Under the pieces are notes generated by a model, which worked only from the letters and a program-made list of their open reading frames with translations, ran no database searches and had not been told where the DNA came from. Below, piece by piece: positions 33,139 through 45,420 of a stretch of DNA of 64,000 bases. The DNA comes from Excoecaria cochinchinensis (taxonomy: Eukaryota; Streptophyta; Magnoliopsida; Malpighiales; Euphorbiaceae): the NCBI GenBank assembly GCA_947683425.1, contig CANTUQ010000106.1, positions 5,765,001-5,829,000 on the forward strand, written 5' to 3'. Both the position numbers and the translations under genes were made by a program. Numbering within the stretch: position 1 is the stretch's first letter; the number at the start of each line of letters is the position of its first letter.

Positions 33139-33565
33139 GGTTTTCGTAGAATTTAATTAGTACTGTTATATTTTATGTAATCCCTTAATGTTATTATTTG
33201 TGAATAATAACCAAAGTTCATTGTTAGCAATACATGAGTGTGAATGTTTATGTGTAAACATTTACTGTTATTTGTATGAGATTAAGCATGTCGGACAGAG
33301 AAGTAACCTACTCACAAGGGTGTTTACCTTAGTTTTGTTAATGAGTTGGCAAAAACTAAGATGAGGTGATTTTTAAACATATGAGAATGCTCGAGAGCCT
33401 GTTCAAAATAAAAGTGTCGTCTTGCAGAAATTACAAGATGAGTCTTGTTAAGATGCAAGATAAAGACATACATAAAGTTATATGCTGGATTGAGATCCAA
33501 ATAAGGATTGTATGGAATCCGATGGTCAGTTAAACGTAACTACCATGTTCTTTCTAAAAAGCCAA
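33117..33565 (+). repeat. Copia 3' non-coding block, copy B
   Basis: Direct repeat of 32405-32850 at an offset of about 712 bases, with only scattered substitutions and small indels. It continues into the 3' region that leads to the 3' LTR. Confidence 0.88.
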
Positions 33566-34121
33566 AAGTAGTTTTTAAATAAGCGGACTAAAGTTAAGTG
33601 CTTCGATGCATCGCAACCTTACGCTTTTGTATGTTGTTTGATATACACATTATTGAAATATGAGACATGCGCTCCTTTAAGGGAATGAAATAACATCATA
33701 ATACATATTTTATGCCGTATGTACTTAAGTGACCAAAGGGATGAGAATTTAATAATATTATTGATCTCAACTTTTCTTATTGTGAGATCCTATTTATATT
33801 TCGACCTTTAAAACCCTTAACTTATCCCTGAAGTCTAGTTCAATGTGGCTAGCTTAGTTAGCCTATTATAGTTTCTATGAGAAGAAACATAATAGTAAAC
33901 ACGAAAATTATTTTATGAGATCGTGAGTTAAAATAGTGAATGTGAGAAGTCAATCTAGGGTTAGGCATATGTGAAAAGCACGATCTTGTTTTTCGAAACG
34001 CTATATATTTCTAACATGTGTATAGCACTAGTGCTCTCGAGATATGGTGATTACACAATTTATCTGCCTGTATAACTGAAGTTTAAGATTGGAATTCGTT
34101 CCATTATGTGCGAGTGGAAGA
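33566..34121 (+). other. Copia 3' untranslated region and polypurine tract
   Basis: Non-coding internal sequence ending in the purine-rich GCGAGTGGAAGA immediately before the 3' LTR TG, which fits a polypurine tract. Confidence 0.6.
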
Positions 34122-34549
34122 TGATAAAGTTTGGGTACGCCCATGACTCTAACATGAATAAAGTTTCAATCTAGATAAAATTAAGTAATTCAATCTGATT
34201 AATATTGTCAAATTCTATCTCAGAAAGAGTCTGAGTTGTACTAGAAATAAGTTTCTAGTTTTTAGGATCTTTATAAATAGATGGAAAATCTCAGTATTTG
34301 GTAACGAGAAAACGTATACGCCACAAAACTATTCGTTCCCACTCAAATTTTTTTGTCTTAATCTTTCAAGAGGTTTTAAATTGTAAAATAACTGCTGTTA
34401 TCTTACATGTGAATAAAAGGCAGGCCAGTGACTAAAAACAAACAGAAATCTTGTAAACGCTCCCGCAACGTTTCTCTTTTATAAAAAGTAGGTACCATTA
34501 TTCTAATGCTACATCTATATAAATTATATTTGTTAGAATTTTCCCTTCA
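34122..34549 (+). repeat. 3' LTR of the copia element
   Basis: A 428-base LTR, TGATAAAG to CCCTTCA, matching the split 5' LTR. Contains TTATAAATAGATGG (TATA-like) at about 34272-34285. Confidence 0.88.
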
Positions 34550-34961
34550 GCTGGGTAATTAAATTATATTTGAATCCAAGAATCCCGTTAAGTTAACAAC
34601 AAAACAAAAGGAAAGTAATTATAAAAAGAGAAGCTAAAAATTAAAAAACAGAAGGCATCAATGGCCCGGGGCAGTACCACTTCAACAGCTGAGGGCCACC
34701 GCCCCTAAATTCTTGGTAAATAAATAAATAAATATTGGTAGATATCAACTTTGAATAAATTATTAGGAAATCTCTCAATTATTTACTTTCAGTTAAAATT
34801 TATATAAAAAATATGATTATATCTATTTATTCAAAGACGTTCAGCCCCAACATTAAAGTTGAAAGGCAACTTATAGCTATTTAATTTATCATTAGTAAAG
34901 TTTAAGTGTTAAAACGCATTATGAATTTAAATTCATAAATTAAATTTAAGTTTTAAGCAAT

Positions 34962-35744
34962 GTTTTTAAAATCGGACTGGACATCGATTCGATTTGTTAA
35001 CTGGGTCAAGATTCAACTGGTTCAATCGGATTGATACGGAGTTTTTATCTTTTTTTTTTTAAATATAATTATTAATAAAAAAATTAAAAATATAGTATAT
35101 AAAAAATATATTTAAACAACCTATTAATTATTAAATATCAATATATTAATTATTTTTTATTTATTTTTTTTTTTTTAGTAATAATAGTAAAAAATTAACC
35201 ACAACAATTGAATTTTTTGTTAAATATTTGAATTTATAAGAAAAATGTAATTTTGAATTTATAATTTTTTTAATTTTAATTTTAATTGTAAAATTTATTT
35301 TTATGACGTTAACTATTTTTATGATTATTATGTTTATATTCATTTCTTTTTCAATATTCAGTTACATTTAAATTATTTAGTTATTAAATATCTAAAAAAA
35401 TATAAAATAAAAATATAGTAAAAACAATTTCACATAATATTCAATTTTATCAAGTTTAATATTAATATAAATTAATTTTATCATCAAATATAACAATATT
35501 CAACTACTATTAACCCGTATTATAAAAATATATTTTATAAAAATATAATTTATAATATATTTGATTTTTCTCTATCCAACCATAATTTTCCGGTTCAATT
35601 CAGTTTTTTCCGGTTCAACCCGATTTTTTCACTATGCAATTCGATTTTTTATCTATTCTGATTTTTATATTGAATCGAATCGATTCTCTATCCGGTTCGC
35701 GATTGAACCGGTTCAACCGTCCGGTCCAGTCCGATTTTCAAAAC
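34962..35744. mobile_element. Nonautonomous TIR element (GTTTTxAAAATCGGACTGG type)
   Basis: The ends GTTTTTAAAATCGGACTGGA at 34962 and TCCAGTCCGATTTTCAAAAC at 35744 are inverted. Subterminal GGTTCAA/TTGAACC motifs lie on both sides (for example GAACCGGTTCAACC near 35705), and the core is AT-rich and non-coding. I could not find a convincing target duplication, so the superfamily is open (hAT- or MULE-like). Confidence 0.7.
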
Positions 35745-36336
35745 TATGGTCATGTGTATCATATCATATTTGGGACTTTTTTTATATTCAATAAGTTATT
35801 AATATATTATAAAATTTAATCTTAAAAAAATATTGTATAAATTAATATTTAGTATATATTTATAAATTTTATTTTATTTTATTTTATTTGATTGACTAGG
35901 TTTTTATTAATTAAAAAAAAAACAATCATCTTGCAGTTTATTAGTGAAGCAAAAAAGGGTATCATCCAAGAAGCGAGGGGACAGAATTCACATGCACCAA
36001 CTGCTTGAACGTTGAAAAAATGTATTTTCTTTCAGAAAATAAAAGAGTTGGAGATTTAAATTAATATGGATATGAAATAAGTTCACAGTTGGCTCCTCTG
36101 CAATATTATGTCGCTAATGCCCCACCCACGTTCACTTTGTATTTTCTTCGAACCACCCTTCATTTCACCTTCCATCTTTTTTTTGTATTAATTCCATATA
36201 TAATCATCCGCCTATTGTTATTTTTCACCTGAGGTTAATGTGGTAATTTAACTTTTTTTTTTTCAATAATGGTCACTATGACAAAAGAAAATAGACTTTC
36301 GGTGCCAAAATCATACCACATCATATGATCATAGCT

Positions 36337-36884
36337 AGGGATGATCATGGGGCGGGAATTTCCCGTCCCTGGTGGAAACCAGACCCGAATAAGACAGGGA
36401 ATTCCCAAATTTTTCCCCCGCGGGGGCGGGAGTGAGGAAAAAAAAGTCTCCGTCCTTGAATTCGGAGCGGGGACGGGGAAAGGGGTCCCCGCCCCGAAAA
36501 AAAATATTAATATATTAATATATTATTAATATATATATATATTAATATATAAATATTTGAATTATACAGAATGTTTACAAATATTTATATATTAATTGTA
36601 TGAAATATTTATAAATATTTGTATTTAAATTGTATAAAATATTTTAAATTTTAAGTTATCAATTATTAAATTTTGTAAGATAAATTTTATAAAATATTTT
36701 TATTTCGGGTCGAAAATCTCCATCGGGTCAAAAATTTATATTAAAATTGAATATTTTTATCGGGGACGGGGGGATTTTTCTCCCGCTTTCCCAGCGGGGG
36801 CGGGGGCAGGGACGGGAACGGGGAATCCCCGCCTCTGGGCAGTGCAGTAGGTGGGGAGCCACTCCACGCCCTGTGATCATCCCT
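36337..36884. mobile_element. GC-ended MULE-like nonautonomous element, copy 2
   Basis: TIR AGGGATGATCATGGGGCGGG at 36337 and GTGATCATCCCT ending at 36884, as in 6507-7184 but in inverted orientation. The flanks GATCATAGCT (36327-36336) and AATTATAGCT (36885-36894) match at 8 of 10 positions, fitting an aged 10-bp duplication. The ends are GC-rich and the core AT-rich; no transposase. Confidence 0.85.
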
Positions 36885-38035
36885 AATTATAGCTTAATAA
36901 AATGTCAATTATATACCACATTACATAAAATAAAATTCAAAAGACAGTACTTCTTCAACTTTTTTAATGTCTCTAGAGATATTGAGTTTCATGGCAAATA
37001 AACCAAAAGTTGGAAATGGAAATAGAAAGAAATTAGGACTTCAATTGAAAAATGTTTAAAGAAAAAAGGATGGATCCAAAAATTAGAAAAAATTAAAGAA
37101 TAGCCACTACAAAAAAAACCCAAATTAGCGACTAAAATTAGCGACGGAAACTTTTCAGTCGCTAATTAGCGACTAATTTGCGACGGAATAAATAATTAGT
37201 TGTGAAAAGGTAATTTTTTCAATTTTAGCGACGGAATAGCGACGGTAAAAGAACCGTCGCTAAATTTTGGCGGTAATTTATGGCGCCATCTTTTTTGCGA
37301 CTAATTTAGCGACTAAGATAACCGTCGCTAAATTTTGCGACTAATTTAGCGACTAAAAAATCAGTCGCTAAAATAGCGACGGCTATATCCGTCGCTAAAT
37401 TTGAAGGCCATTTTAGCGATTTTATTTGCGACGGATTTAACGACTGAAATTTTGTCGCTAAATACCATTAAATTAGCGACTACATAGCGACTAAAAGTTC
37501 TGTAGCTAAAAAATTTTCATATTTAAAATAAATTCGGAATACTTTAGCGACGGAATTATTCGTCGCTATTCCGTCGGTAAAATTGATTATAATTTTAGTA
37601 TGCATACAATCTTATGGTTATGAATTATTTTTAATATTTTTCCTTTACACATGAATTTTAATTTACCTAAAATAAATTTTATTTTTATTTTTAATTTGTC
37701 TAAAATAACTTTTTTATTAGATGGATGAATTGAAATTAATATTAAGAAAGAAATTTATTAAAAAATATGTATTGATAATCTTTTTGGGTTTTGAATTAAT
37801 AATTTTGGCTAAATAATTAAATTAAAATACATAAATTAATATATGTATATTAGGCATGATTTTTACAGAATTAAAATTAATAAATTAATATACATATGTT
37901 AGGCATAAATTAATACATATAAATAAATAAATAGACATAAATAATAATAATACCTTAGGTCTATAATGAGGAATTAAATAAATGAAACGAAGGAAAAAGA
38001 AAAGAGTGGAAGAAGGGGAAGACCAGGGGAATTGG

Positions 38036-38069
<34 letters not shown>

Positions 38070-38360
38070 GAGAGCGGCGATCTGCTCAGCCCCCCTCCGG
38101 CATCGCCTTTCTGCCGCCGCTCGCCCAGCACCCCCGGCGTCCCCTTCCCTCTCGCCGCGCGCCAGATCTGGCCCCGTGCTCTGCCCCCCTCTCACAGCGC
38201 GCCGGATCTGCGAAGGCTTCTTCGCGCGCGCCAGATGTGCTCCTTCCTCCTCCGCAAGCCTCTGCTGCCTGTCGCCGCTCCTCCCTCGCCGGTGGCTGCT
38301 CCTGTGGATGTCGCTAGCTGCCTCCCTTTCTTCCTCGTCGCATCTGCTTCAAGGGGTACG
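38036..38360 (+). other. GA-tract and GC-rich leader block inside CACTA element 2
   Basis: A (GA)n tract at about 38036-38080 followed by some 280 bases of GC-rich sequence. Modules such as CGCCAGATCTGG, GCCGGATCTGCGAAG and CTCCCTCGCCGGTGGCTGCT also occur, reverse-complemented, in the third CACTA element at 50880-51210. Overlapping frames of 61-145 residues are low-complexity and unrecognised. It may be the promoter and first exon shared by this transposon family. Confidence 0.55.
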
Positions 38361-38680
38361 TGGGTCACACAGCTCAGTTCTCCTTCTATTTTTGATTTTA
38401 TATGCTTTTCATTTATTTGATTTTAAGTTGTTCTTTCTTTATATCTGCTTAGAATTTAGAGAGATCTGAATTATTTGTTGGTCCATAAGGTTGCTTAAAA
38501 CCCTAGCTTTTCTGGATCTTTTGTTTTCTATGGTATCTTGAAACTTGATTAGGAATCCAGGGTATAAACTATTAGATTTGTGTCTAAACTTCTGCATTTG
38601 CTCAATGAAAGTGGAACCCTGATTTAACTAGTTCAAATAGTAATTATATGGGATCCAGAATAATTGATTGGGATTTGTAG

Positions 38681-38897
38681 GGAGTGGCAACGAAGGATCC
38701 ACCTGCAGGGATTAGTGGAGCACCCCAAGACAACAACATAATGCTAAGGAATGCTGTGATTTTTGGGTATTTTAATTTGTTCGTGTGTGTACTTTTTAAT
38801 TTATTTGTTTGCATCTCTAGCTATGACCAGCTAATACTTCTTGTTTTTTTTTTCTCTTATTGGGATTGCAGTCCTGATGATACTCCCTGGGATAGAG
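38681..38897 (+). pseudogene. Captured fragment of a RAD6/UBC2-type ubiquitin-conjugating enzyme gene
   Basis: After an acceptor (TTTGTAG, ending 38680), exon 38681-38766 encodes KDPPAGISGAPQDNNIMLRN then AVIFG and ends at a GG|GT donor. After an intron and acceptor GATTGCAG (ending 38871), exon 38872-38897 encodes PDDTPWDR and ends at G|GTCAGT. From established knowledge, plant UBC1/2/3 (RAD6 homologues) read DPPAGISGAPQDNNIMLWN, AVIFG and PDDTPWDGG at about residues 20-52, so this is a genomic exon-intron-exon copy. The changes W to R and G to R, and the absence of the catalytic Cys region, show it cannot be an active E2. It lies wholly inside CACTA element 2. Confidence 0.88.
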
Positions 38898-40484
38898 GTC
38901 AGTGATACATCTACTTTAAACTTATGTTCAAAGAAAAGATATTGCAATTAATTGAACTCTAATTATAATGCATTATGTTTGTCCTAGTTTCTGCATTTCT
39001 TTTGGAACTTGTGTGGTAATTGGATTGAAGTTTGAAGATGCTTTTAGTGGATTACATATGCCCATAAAAATATATTCAATATGAATGGAGGGTGCAGGGG
39101 CTAGCAAGGCTTTGATTTTGCTGTTTGTTGTATGACATGATTTTTTCCATAATATTGATGTTCTGTTGGTACTCTGTGCAATCATACCAACTATAAAACA
39201 TGCCCTTTCCACTCATTACACTTCTACTATCTTCCTAAATTCTTAATAACTATCTTCACTTAATTGTTTTGCATTTATCCATACCTAATTAATTCTCAAT
39301 TATTAACTCCATTTTATCTTTAAATTTTTTCTTTTCTCATAATTCCAATTAAATTGCCATTCCAGAATTAATTATGTACTTTGGTTATAAATTTAAAGTA
39401 AAAAATACTAAAAAGTAAAAAGTGTTATCCATAATGAAATGGATAAAAGAAATCATGCATATGTACTGCTTATGTCTGCCTATCTTTGATAAGTTTTGTT
39501 CTGTGAAGTGATTACTATGGATAGTCGGAGATGGGTGGTTTTTGATGGAATTAGATCGATAGAGAGAGAGAGGAGAAAAAGGGATTTGCAAGAAATTAAT
39601 TAATATAGTAATGGCCATAAGAGAAAATAGAGTAGGCAACTAATTAATATAGTTATACAATATATATGTATATATGTGTGTGTGTGTGTAAAACACTGGC
39701 AAATTTCTTAACTAGCACCTTAATATTTATTTCTCAACATCAAATTTTCATTGCTTCATAAACACTTTGCCTCTTCCAGAATTATTTCCACATGTGGAAT
39801 TTTCGTTCTTACTTCACTTGCCTTCACTTTTCTCCATGTGGGATTGTTTAGTTGCCACGTGCATTGATTTTTTTTAAATATAATTAATTCCAAACCAGCA
39901 TATATAGTGCTGGAAAGTTCCATAGAAATGTGTATTAGACTTCAATTATTAAATATTTATTTTTGTTATTAGCATACAAAGGTGGAAAAAAATATAAATT
40001 AGAGGAAATTACTTATAGCAAGATATATTTTTACAAGATATAATAAATTAGAGGAAATTATTTAATGATTGGTTTTTGATGTTATAAGTTAATATTATGT
40101 TGCTTACCCAGCAGAAGCATATATGAGAATTTTTAACAGGGTATAGAGTCCCAGGATATGAGCTTGGGAAGGTTTTGTCACCAATAAAATCTGTCGGCAA
40201 AAACATGTCATTTAATTTAAAGGTGCATAAAGTTAGCATTATAATTAAATTAACTAAGTTTGGACATAAACAAAAATAAAGTCACTTTAAATGATGTTTG
40301 GTATTTTTTTAGCTCAATAAAACAGTACCGTAATGATTGGACTCAATGATTCTTTTTTTTAAGAAAAAAGGAAATGGTTGCAGCAAGACATGCATGCTAG
40401 GATCACATTACTCTGTTAAAACTTAATTAGTGGGATCATAAGCATAATTACTTTGATTACTGAATTATATTTCCCTTTAAACAG

Positions 40485-40582
40485 TCCCATGGTGCTGCTG
40501 TTGCTGCTGGAGCCACAAAGGTTGCTTATGTGCTACCTAGCATGAGAGCTGGTGCTGAGAGGACTAGTGGATCGACATAAGG
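40485..40582 (+). other. Exon-like block in CACTA element 2, unrecognised
   Basis: It follows a good acceptor (CCCTTTAAACAG). It encodes SHGAAVAAGATKVAYVLPSM and RAGAERTSGST before TAA. The coding-like composition in an AT-rich surround suggests a second captured exon or the element's own last exon; I do not recognise the source. Downstream, at about 40675-40760, a 45-base unit (TGTATATTGCTATTGAT..AGAAAACTGGCATCA) is repeated twice. Confidence 0.4.
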
Positions 40583-41195
40583 CGCAGAAATGATGAGAAC
40601 TCAATTTGTGTCACCCATTTGTTTGAGGATAGTAAAGAACTGAACTTGCTTGAATTGTTCCGTACGTTTGGCCTTTGAGTCGTGTATATGTTGCTATTGA
40701 TCAGAAAACTGGCATCAGGTTGTGTATATATTGCTATTGATTAGAAAACTGGCATCAGCAGGGGTTTTGGTTTTGTAAACTTTGTAAACAAACCCATTAT
40801 TTGTACAATTTAATATATTTTTTAATTAATAGTATTTATATATTATTTCTAATATTGCATTATTATTATTCATATAGATTATATTTTTTGATGTAATCAT
40901 AATAATAATAATAATAATTTATATTAAAAATTAATTTTAGCGACGGAATAGCGACGGAATTTTTTGTCGCTAATATTTTTTCACTATTTCTGGCGACTAA
41001 TTAAAGAATTATTTAGCGACGGAATTTTTTATTTTTAGCGACGCAATTTACTGTCGCTATTTTTAGCGACGGTATTAGTTTTTGGTCGCAAATTTTTTGC
41101 GACGGCCGTAATTGCGACTGTTAGTCGTTTTGTCGCTATAAGTAAATAGCGACGGAAAATATGGAATTAGCGACGGCCTTTTTTTTGTAGTGAGC

Positions 41196-42447
41196 TGTGT
41201 TTTTTTTTTTTTCTTGCTAGTATACATCAAAAAGACATCATACTGATTTGGCACTTTAAATTTTATTTTATCCAATATGGCACGTAATTGGCATATAATT
41301 AAGTTATAATCGATTTAGGGGTGCATTTCAAATTATTTTCAGAACTGAAAAGTTCAATTTCTAGTTCTAGTGACCATTAGTGCAAAATAAAATAAAATTT
41401 AAGTTATTGAAATGTTATAAATTGTTTTATGCATACCATGAATGAAAAATGGCAATAATTGATGACACGAGTGAAATTAACTCTGTTATTTTTTCCTCTT
41501 ATCATATATATTATAGTTTATAAAGTATTTTCAAATTTATCTATAGAAAAATGATCCACCACCTGTAACATAAAAAAAAAAATAATAATAATAATAATAA
41601 TTTTCATTCAGCAAGACAACAACTTTCAAATTAAAAAAGATAAACTTGCATAATAAAAATTTAAATTGCATTCAATTTCAATTAACATGAATGAATCCGA
41701 TCTATAAAACACAAATAAAATCTGAATAAACACAAAAATTAAATATGACATTAACGATTTCAAGTCCAGTTTAGTAAAACCAAAAAACAGAAAAATAGAA
41801 AACCAAAAAATCAAAAGAATACAAAATTATAAACAATAAATAAATACTAGAAGTTTCGATCTATACTAATTTTTTAAAAATTATTATAGAGACTTACAAG
41901 AAATATAAAAAGAACACACAAAAAACTAAAACCCAAAAACGAAAATTAAAAGAAAACAAAAAAAGACGGAGATTGCTACATATAAATAGCCTAATGACAA
42001 TTTCAAATTTAAATAAAAAAATAAAAGACTTTAAATTTAGAGAAAAAAGAAATTCTAGGATTTAGAAAGGATGTATTACTTCATTCTCTTTTATATATTT
42101 GCAACTTATTTCATGGTAATTCTAGGAAAATAGTAATTGCATGCATATATATATATAATTGCATGTATTTAAACCGTCAAATTATTTTCATTTTCTAGAT
42201 TTAAAAATCCAAATACGTGTAGATCGCATACGCATTAAACATCACATTTTGTCTCGTCATCACATCTTCATGTGCTAAAAGTCCATTTTCAATTGAAAGC
42301 ATTTTGGTTAAAAGGTTTTAAAATTTAATTTTTTTGTTATAAAATTTTACTGGTTAATCCATAATTGAGACTCGTGATGTATAATGACCATAATTGAAAT
42401 TAATTCTTGGAATGTTATATATTATAAATTGAAATATTTGCCTAATC
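41196..42447. other. AT-rich spacer with a dispersed repeat
   Basis: No gene recognised. Sequence at about 41600-41990 (AGACAACAACTTTC, AACTTGCATAA, AAAATTTAAATTGCATTCAA, AAAAATTATTATAGA) recurs in the same orientation and order at about 46905-47400. The two are probably diverged copies of one unclassified repeat. An (AAT)n run is at about 41580-41602. Confidence 0.45.
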
Positions 42448-42457
42448 AATCTAAAGT

Positions 42458-45410
42458 AGGGGTGTACACGGTTCTGAATCTTTCTGTACCGAACCGAAAT
42501 ACCGGAGAAAAAAATGCAGAACCGAATTTTACCGTATGACTTTTTTTACTACAACTGAACCGAATTATACTGTTGACTTTTTAATTAGAACCGAACTAAA
42601 TTGTACTGGAACCGAATCGAGAACCGTATTGAATTGTTCTGTACTGAATTAGACCGAAATAACCGATACTTATTAATTATTATATATAATATTAGTAATT
42701 TATATATAAATATTATTTATAATTTCTATTATATCGTTATTATATAAATTCAACTTCATAATTATTTGTATTTTTTTGAAACTTTCATAATTATTTGTAT
42801 TAAATATTTTAATGTACGAAATTAATATAATAAATAGTTAATAAATTAAAATAAATATTTTGATTATTAATAAAATAAATTTAATTATCATATCTATATG
42901 AATGTGCAATTAAAATAACTTATATTTAATTTAATTTACGTTTAGTGTTACTCTACATAATTTTTCATTTTGTACAAATATTTATATACACACACAAATA
43001 TAATTATTATATCAATTAAATTTTACTAATTAATGTAATTATATGAGTATATAATCATCTTACCAATTAATTTCATTTACTTTTAATATCACTCAATTAG
43101 TATTTATCTATTGTAAGTTAATAATTTAATTATATATAATTAAATTTTTCTAATTAATATACTATATAAATATATAATCACCTTATTAATTAACTTCATT
43201 TATTCTTAGTATTACTCAACTAGTACTCATTTATATTTTTTGTACAATACCTATATGAATAATTCAGCATATAAATTAATAATATATTTATATATAATAA
43301 TTATTATATATAATGAAATTTACCAATTCAATTCATGTAATTATATAAATATATAATCACATTAACAAATAATTTTATTTATTTTTAGTATCACTCAACT
43401 AATACTTATCTATTTTGACACAATACTTATTGAGTAATTGAGTTGTAACTAATAATTTAATTATATATAATTAAATTTTACTAATTCGTATTTAATTTAA
43501 TTTAACTTTAATGTTACTCTACCACTACTTTTTTTTTACAAATATTTATATACACAATTACTTTACCAATTAATTTTATTTACTTTTAATGCTACTTTTA
43601 CATTCACCCTTATATTTATTAACTATAATATTAATTAATAATCTTTTAACTATTAATTCAAATTTAATAAAATTGAGTATAATAACTGAGTCAATGTAAT
43701 ATATATAAATGGATTCTAACCATATAATCAGTCGAGACTATATATATAATTAGCTTATCAATTAATTTCATTTATATTTAATGTCACTCAATTAGTAATT
43801 ATCTAGTTTTGACACAATATATATTTGAATAATTGATTTATTTTAATAATGTAATTATATGCAATTGAATAATTTATTATATAATCATTTTATCAATTAA
43901 TTTCATTTGCTTCTAGTATCACTCGATTAATACTCATCTATTTTTATCACAATAACTATATGAATATGTAAATTAAAAATAAAATTATATATAATTATTT
44001 ATAATAAAATTTAAATTTCTTTTATTTTTAGCTTTATTAAACTAATACTCATATGTATTTAGCATAATTTTTATGTGAGTAATTGAAAATATATTTTAAT
44101 AATATAATTATACACAATTATTATATTAATAAAATTTTATTAATTAATATATAATATAATTATATAAGTATATAATTATCTTATTAATTAATTTTTTTAG
44201 AGTAAATTAAGAATAAAATTTGAAAAATTTTAGTAGAAATATTTTTTATTTTAAGTTTTGGAGGGAATTAAAATATTTGGAGGGAATCTAATGCGGACGA
44301 GTTTCAGTATTTGCAGCGAGTTGAACGGGCCAATCGTCATTAATTATTGTTTTTGTTATAACTTTACAGGTGTCCGTTTGCTTATTATTATATGTTTTCG
44401 GAAAGTTTAGTTCGAGCCGGTTGACTTTTACAAAGCTTAGTCTTCCGTAACAGCCTATTTCGTGCCTCAAAAATAACATTTGGGCTTCCGTTTTTCAATT
44501 TAAAATTTTAGGGGTATTATTATAATTTTTTTATTTTTTTCATATAAATTGTTTGTTACCTTAGTTTAGATGGCATTTTTCAACTTGGAATAAAATTATT
44601 TTGTTTTGAGATATTTTCGCTGCGTTAGAATCCGACCGATTTTATATTTTATTATATATATATATAAAATAAAATAAAAACCTAAATTGTGCCTGCTTCT
44701 TCCTTTTCTGTCTCGAAATCGTGTCAAGCTCTATAATTTTTCCTATCTTTTCCGTTGGTTTTAGTTTATACTTGCATTTCCTCCTTTTCGTCGCTGCCAC
44801 TATAATTTTCGCGGCTACATTTAAAAGCAAGGATAAGTCACACACAATTTTTGATTTTGTGGTATTCGTTAATAATACGTTATTAGTTAGTTGAAAATTT
44901 GATAAATAGGCTTGTACATAAGCTTTAATTAGGATAATCATTAGGGATGAATTACCAATTAATTTTATTAAATATTAGGATTTTAGTAAATTTATTGAAA
45001 CAATTTATCTCGAATTTAAAATTTTATCTAGAGTGATTATTGTTAAAATATGTTTTTCTATTTTCATAAAGGAGATGGATAAATTAAAATATTTTTTTAA
45101 AATTGAATGCAAAATTGTATGTATTTGTTGAGATATTTTAATTATATTTGTATTTATTATTGTGTATATTTATATTATAAATTTTTAAAAATATTGAATT
45201 ATCCGAAATACTATATTGTATTGTCTTGTTTTGTTTTGTACCGAAAGAACTGTATAACCGAACTGAACTGTACTGAAAATTATAAGAACTGTATTGAACT
45301 GTACTGAAATTAATAATAACCGAAATGTACCGAAATTTATAAAAACCGAAATTTCAATACAATATGGAGATTTGTAAAAAATCGAACTGGACCGAACTGT
45401 GTACACCCCT
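42458..45410. mobile_element. MULE-like nonautonomous element with AGGGGTGTACAC ends (10-bp TSD)
   Basis: The ends AGGGGTGTACACGGTTC at 42458 and GAACTGTGTACACCCCT ending at 45410 are inverted. They are flanked by a perfect 10-bp duplication AATCTAAAGT (42448-42457, 45411-45420), which fits Mutator-like transposition. Both subterminal regions are rich in ACCGAA/TTCGGT/AACTG modules (42480-42670, 45238-45400). The 2,953-base body is very AT-rich and has no transposase. Confidence 0.88.
42690..44200. repeat. AT-rich ~120-150-base tandem repeats in the MULE-like element
   Basis: Diverged units recur about eight times. The theme is TATATAATTAAATTTTACTAATT, then ATAATCATCTTACCAATT, then AATTTCATTTACTTTTAATA, TCACTCAATTAGTA and TTATCTATTTT. 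Examples start near 42890, 43010, 43130, 43320, 43450, 43740, 43870 and 44100. Confidence 0.7.
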
Positions 45411-45420
45411 AATCTAAAGT

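Larger units (their letters stand above)
22446..34549 (+). mobile_element. Degenerate Ty1/copia LTR retrotransposon with nested insertions
   Basis: The 5' LTR starts TGATAGAATTTGAGTACG at 22446 and the 3' LTR starts TGATAAAGTTTGGGTACG at 34122. Both end CTTCA (25431 and 34549). The 3' LTR is 428 bases; the 5' LTR is about 408 once its insertion is removed. A tRNA-iMet-type primer-binding site TGGTATCAGAGCC follows the 5' LTR. The internal order gag, zinc knuckle, protease, integrase, RT, RNase H is the Ty1/copia order. All domains carry stops and frameshifts. The 5-bp flanks (TATAA, GCTGG) do not match, so either an end is misplaced or the flanks have been rearranged. Confidence 0.88.
37105..41192 (+). 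mobile_element. CACTA nonautonomous transposon, element 2, with captured host exons
   Basis: CACTACAAAAAAAACCC at 37105 and TTTTTTTTGTAGTG ending at 41192 are flanked by AGC (37102-37104, 41193-41195). Length is 4,088 bases. Subterminal TTAGCGACGGAA arrays lie at 37125-37585 and 40935-41175, matching element 1. Inside, in order: a GA-rich tract, a GC-rich leader with ATG at 38235, two exons of a RAD6/UBC2-like gene (38681-38766, 38872-38897), a long AT-rich intron-like stretch, and an exon-like block at 40485-40580. No transposase coding. Confidence 0.92.

Noticed and set aside
22446..34549. A functional copia element
   Set aside because: Gag, zinc knuckle, integrase, RT and RNase H all contain stops or frameshifts, and two solo LTRs interrupt it.
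38032..38469. 145-residue frame in the GC-rich leader of CACTA element 2
   Set aside because: Low-complexity Arg/Ser/Pro/Ala-rich translation starting in a GA repeat; no domain and competing frames of similar length.
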